10,470 nucleotides of DNA from Clostridium sp. 1001275B_160808_H3 (GTDB lineage: Bacteria; Bacillota; Clostridia; Clostridiales; Clostridiaceae). This document shows, piece by piece, positions 8,201-10,470 of this stretch. Under the pieces are notes generated by a model that saw only the letters and a program-made list of their open reading frames with translations, was not told where the DNA came from and did no database searches. Both the position numbers and the translations under genes were made by a program. The first letter of the stretch is position 1. The number at the start of each line of letters is the position of its first letter. Location: positions 1 to 10,470 of the forward strand of contig NZ_JADNAT010000041.1 in the NCBI RefSeq assembly GCF_015550425.1, written 5' to 3'.

Positions 8201-8293
8201 TTGAAATATAGAAGTAAATGTTTACTTATCTTATATTATATCAATCAAATGAATTGTAATATAAAGTTTTGGAAACGTTGCCAAGAAAAATAA
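8201..8293 (+). CDS. Possible leader peptide ORF upstream of the chemoreceptor
   Basis: A TTG at 8201 sits 6 bases after AGGAG (8190-8194) and opens 30 codons ([20 protein letters not shown], then [10 protein letters not shown]) ending at TAA 8291-8293, 17 bases before the chemoreceptor ATG. The spacing of the ribosome binding site is good, but the peptide is unrecognised. The frame overlaps the cre site, and transcription from the nearest TATAAA (8260-8265) would not include it. It may be coincidental. Confidence 0.22.
   Translation: MKYRSKCLLILYYINQMNCNIKFWKRCQEK
8260..8284 (+). promoter_or_regulatory. CcpA cre operator overlapping the likely chemoreceptor promoter
   Basis: Bases 8269-8284 read TTGGAAACGTTGCCAA, which satisfies every fixed position of the cre consensus WTGNAANCGNWNNCAW and is nearly palindromic about the central CG (8276-8277). 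A TATAAA at 8260-8265 lies just upstream, so a transcript starting near 8272 would begin inside the operator, the arrangement expected for repression by CcpA with HPr-Ser-P. No good -35 hexamer was found. The site ends 26 bases before the ATG at 8311. Confidence 0.65.
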
Positions 8294-8310
8294 GTATATG
8301 GGGGATTATG

Positions 8311-10308
8311 ATGAATTTTAAAAAGCTATTAGTAAAGATGCTACTATTTTTTATTCCAGTAATAGCTATAGGAACTATTAGCAACTCAACTATATCATAT
8401 TATACTGCGAAAAATACATTAGTAAAAAATAGCCTAATTATAATGGAGGAAATGTCCAAACAAGCCTCAATGAGAATAAATGATAAGTTTTTAGAAAGTA
8501 CTAAAAATTTAGAAGAAATAGCTATGGATAAAAGACTTTCCAGTGATGAAATATCAATAAAAGAAAAAAGAGATATACTGAAAAATGAGATTGAAAAGAG
8601 GAACTTTGATAATATAGGAATATGTGGATTAGATGGAGTTGTTTATTATAAGGATGGAATGGAACGTATACAAGATAAGGATTATTTCAAGAAGACAATA
8701 AATGGTAGTGAGGTAATATCAGATCCATTTATATCATCTATTGATAAAAGTAGAGTAACTGCATATACTGTACCACTAAAAAAGGATAATAAAATAGTTG
8801 GAGCCATACTAGGATTAAAATCAACAGAAGATTTTAGTAAATTATCAAATGATATTGAATTTTTAGATACTGGCTCAGCTTTTATTTTAAACTCTGAAGG
8901 AACTGTTATAGCCCATGATGATTTTTATTTTGTTATGGAAAAAAGCAATTTAATTAATCAATATGGAAATGATGAGAATTATAAGGATGTTATAAATGTA
9001 CAAAAAGATATGATTTCTGGAAAAAGTGGTTCCTCAGAGTATAATCAAAATGGTAATAAATCTTATATTGCTTATTCTCCTATAGCAAGTACTGGTTGGT
9101 CTATAGGAATAACTGTAGATAGTGATGACTTGCTTAAATCATTGAAAGAATTTAGAAATACTACATTACTAATAGTTTCTTCTATATTAATTTTTAGTAT
9201 TTTATTAATATATATTATTACTAGGGGAATAACAAAAGTTTTAGAAAATATAAAAACTAATATGATACATATTTCTAACGGAGATTTAACAGTTAGTTTT
9301 GCAGAAAATCATCTAAATAGAAAAGATGAAATAGGGGATATATGTAAGTCTATAGAAACTACTAGAAGTTCAGTAAAGGATATTATATCTAAAATAAAAA
9401 TATCTTCAAAAGATGTCTCAGAAAAATCAACTTCTCTTGCTGTTGTTTCTAAAGAATTAAATAAATTAGCAAGTGATATATCTACTTCTATTTTTGAAGT
9501 AGCAGCATTTAGTAATACTCAAAAAGGGGAATTAGAAAATACAATAGGTGTAATTAATGTCTTTAGTGAAGAAATAGATGAAATTTCAAGGAATATTGTA
9601 AAGATAGATGATATGGCAAAAGATATCGAAATTAAATCAATAAAGAATAGTAGTGAAATGAATACTTTAATAGTGACGGCTGAGGATTTTGATAATAGAT
9701 TTAGTGAATTTAGTGATAATATGGATAATATGCTTAATGATATAAGCACAGTAAAAGATATACTAGTTTTAATAAATGATATTTCGGATCAAACAAACTT
9801 ATTAGCTTTAAATGCAGCTATAGAAGCAGCTAGAGTTGGGGAAGCTGGAAAGGGTTTTGCTGTAGTAGCTGATGAAATAAGGAAGCTTGCGGAAAATTCA
9901 AATAATGCATCAAATAATATTCATATTATACTAAATAATGTATTTAAAAATACAAAGGCAATAGCAGAAGATACTGTAGAAATTAATAAAAAGCTTCACT
10001 TACAAAGAAGTATTATAAATAATTCAATTAATTCATTTAATGATATAGCTAAAGAGGTAAAGAGTATAACACCTAGAATAAGTAATATAAATACTTCATT
10101 TATAGAAATAGATGAAAGAAAGAAGAATATACTAGAGAAAATTATAAATGTGGCAAAAGCATCAAGGGAGATATCTAGTGCATCTGAAGAAATAACGGCA
10201 TCATCAAATGATTTAAATAAATTTAGTGAAAATGTAGCTGAGGATTCTGAGGATTTAGCATATAGAAGTATTGAAGTTTTAAAATCTATTGATAGGTTTA
10301 AGATATAA
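8311..10308 (+). CDS. Methyl-accepting chemotaxis protein, dCache type
   Basis: This 665-residue transmembrane chemoreceptor senses an extracellular ligand and controls the kinase CheA through CheW. Order of parts: membrane helix 1 (about residues 8-27, [17 protein letters not shown]); an extracellular double-Cache-like region (about 35-270) with [28 protein letters not shown] and [15 protein letters not shown] followed by GWSIGITV; membrane helix 2 (about 285-306); a HAMP linker with NGDLTVSF; then a long coiled-coil signalling domain. The hairpin tip at residues 491 onward, [18 protein letters not shown] then [20 protein letters not shown], is the near-invariant CheA/CheW contact. No C-terminal CheR-binding pentapeptide is seen. 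The start is the second of two ATGs (8311), 6 bases after GGGGG (8300-8304). A TTG at 8269 in the same frame lies within the cre site and is rejected. The ligand is unknown. Confidence 0.95.
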   Translation: MNFKKLLVKMLLFFIPVIAIGTISNSTISYYTAKNTLVKNSLIIMEEMSKQASMRINDKFLESTKNLEEIAMDKRLSSDEISIKEKRDILKNEIEKRNFDNIGICGLDGVVYYKDGMERIQDKDYFKKTINGSEVISDPFISSIDKSRVTAYTVPLKKDNKIVGAILGLKSTEDFSKLSNDIEFLDTGSAFILNSEGTVIAHDDFYFVMEKSNLINQYGNDENYKDVINVQKDMISGKSGSSEYNQNGNKSYIAYSPIASTGWSIGITVDSDDLLKSLKEFRNTTLLIVSSILIFSILLIYIITRGITKVLENIKTNMIHISNGDLTVSFAENHLNRKDEIGDICKSIETTRSSVKDIISKIKISSKDVSEKSTSLAVVSKELNKLASDISTSIFEVAAFSNTQKGELENTIGVINVFSEEIDEISRNIVKIDDMAKDIEIKSIKNSSEMNTLIVTAEDFDNRFSEFSDNMDNMLNDISTVKDILVLINDISDQTNLLALNAAIEAARVGEAGKGFAVVADEIRKLAENSNNASNNIHIILNNVFKNTKAIAEDTVEINKKLHLQRSIINNSINSFNDIAKEVKSITPRISNINTSFIEIDERKKNILEKIINVAKASREISSASEEITASSNDLNKFSENVAEDSEDLAYRSIEVLKSIDRFKI

Positions 10309-10403
10309 AGCTAAAGGTGTAGTCTCAGAAATCTATTTAATATAAAATTTATTCAATTTCAAGTAAGCTTTATTGCCTTAAAAAGTTAATCTATTATTTT
10401 TAT

Positions 10404-10433
10404 AAAGGGGCTCGCGAAACGCGAGCCCCTTTT
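10404..10433 (+). terminator. GC-rich terminator hairpin after the chemoreceptor
   Basis: The 13-bp perfect arms AAAGGGGCTCGCG (10404-10416) and CGCGAGCCCCTTT (10420-10432) enclose an AAA loop, and the run ends in TTTT. It lies about 95 bases after the chemoreceptor stop. It may also serve a convergent gene beyond the right edge, because the minus strand leaves the stem into TTTATAAAAATAAT. Confidence 0.8.
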
Positions 10434-10470
10434 AAACCATTGATTTTACTTACTTAAAGACGTTTTTAAA

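Noticed and set aside
8120..8310. Cyclic di-GMP (GEMM) riboswitch upstream of the chemoreceptor, common in clostridia.
   Set aside because: The expected conserved core and tetraloop receptor sequences are not present. The only structured element is the cre palindrome.
9519..9749. Minus-strand frame inside the chemoreceptor signalling domain.
   Set aside because: It is a Leu/Ser-rich shadow of coiled-coil coding sequence.

Overview
The window looks like a chromosomal segment from a spore-forming Clostridium-type Firmicute. The DNA is strongly AT-rich outside one repeat tract, ribosome binding sites are strong and purine-rich, TTG and GTG starts occur, and intrinsic hairpin terminators follow most genes. 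A BclA-type collagen-like protein, a CcpA-type operator and an IS256-family remnant fit the same picture.

Layout. (1) 1-2463 (+): the 3' part of a very large collagen-like gene. It has 228 visible Gly-X-Thr triplets followed by a 136-residue BclA-type C-terminal domain, and its 5' end lies outside the window. A strong terminator follows at 2570-2604. (2) About 2699-3297: a decayed IS256-family transposase on the minus strand, with frameshift, nonsense and internal deletion damage, and a hairpin at the end where its left terminus would be. (3) 3369-3725 (-): an HxlR-family winged-helix regulator. It is divergent from a short-chain dehydrogenase at 4611-5405 (+). The roughly 0.9 kb between them holds only small or broken reading frames. 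(4) 5669-6937 (-): an FAD-dependent oxidoreductase with a conserved-looking Cys cluster. It shares a bidirectional-looking hairpin with the dehydrogenase side. (5) 7079-7399 (-): a stand-alone version of the PII/CutA-like domain normally inserted in NIF3/YqfO proteins. (6) 7686-8090 (+): a small two-helix membrane protein, DUF3592-like. (7) 8311-10308 (+): a dCache-type methyl-accepting chemotaxis protein with a full match to the CcpA cre consensus just upstream.

How the genes relate. Most genes appear to be single transcription units bounded by their own terminators. The only likely regulator-target pair is HxlR with the dehydrogenase, an arrangement typical of that regulator family, although here the intergenic region is unusually long and degenerate. 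The collagen-like protein would be a spore-surface filament component. The chemoreceptor is probably under carbon catabolite control.

I did not find an obviously new multi-gene system. The most notable items are the internal segmental duplication in the collagen tract, the cre operator before the chemoreceptor, the four-cysteine cluster in the FAD protein, the free-standing NIF3-insert domain, and the transposase remnant whose reading frame survives a deletion of its catalytic core.
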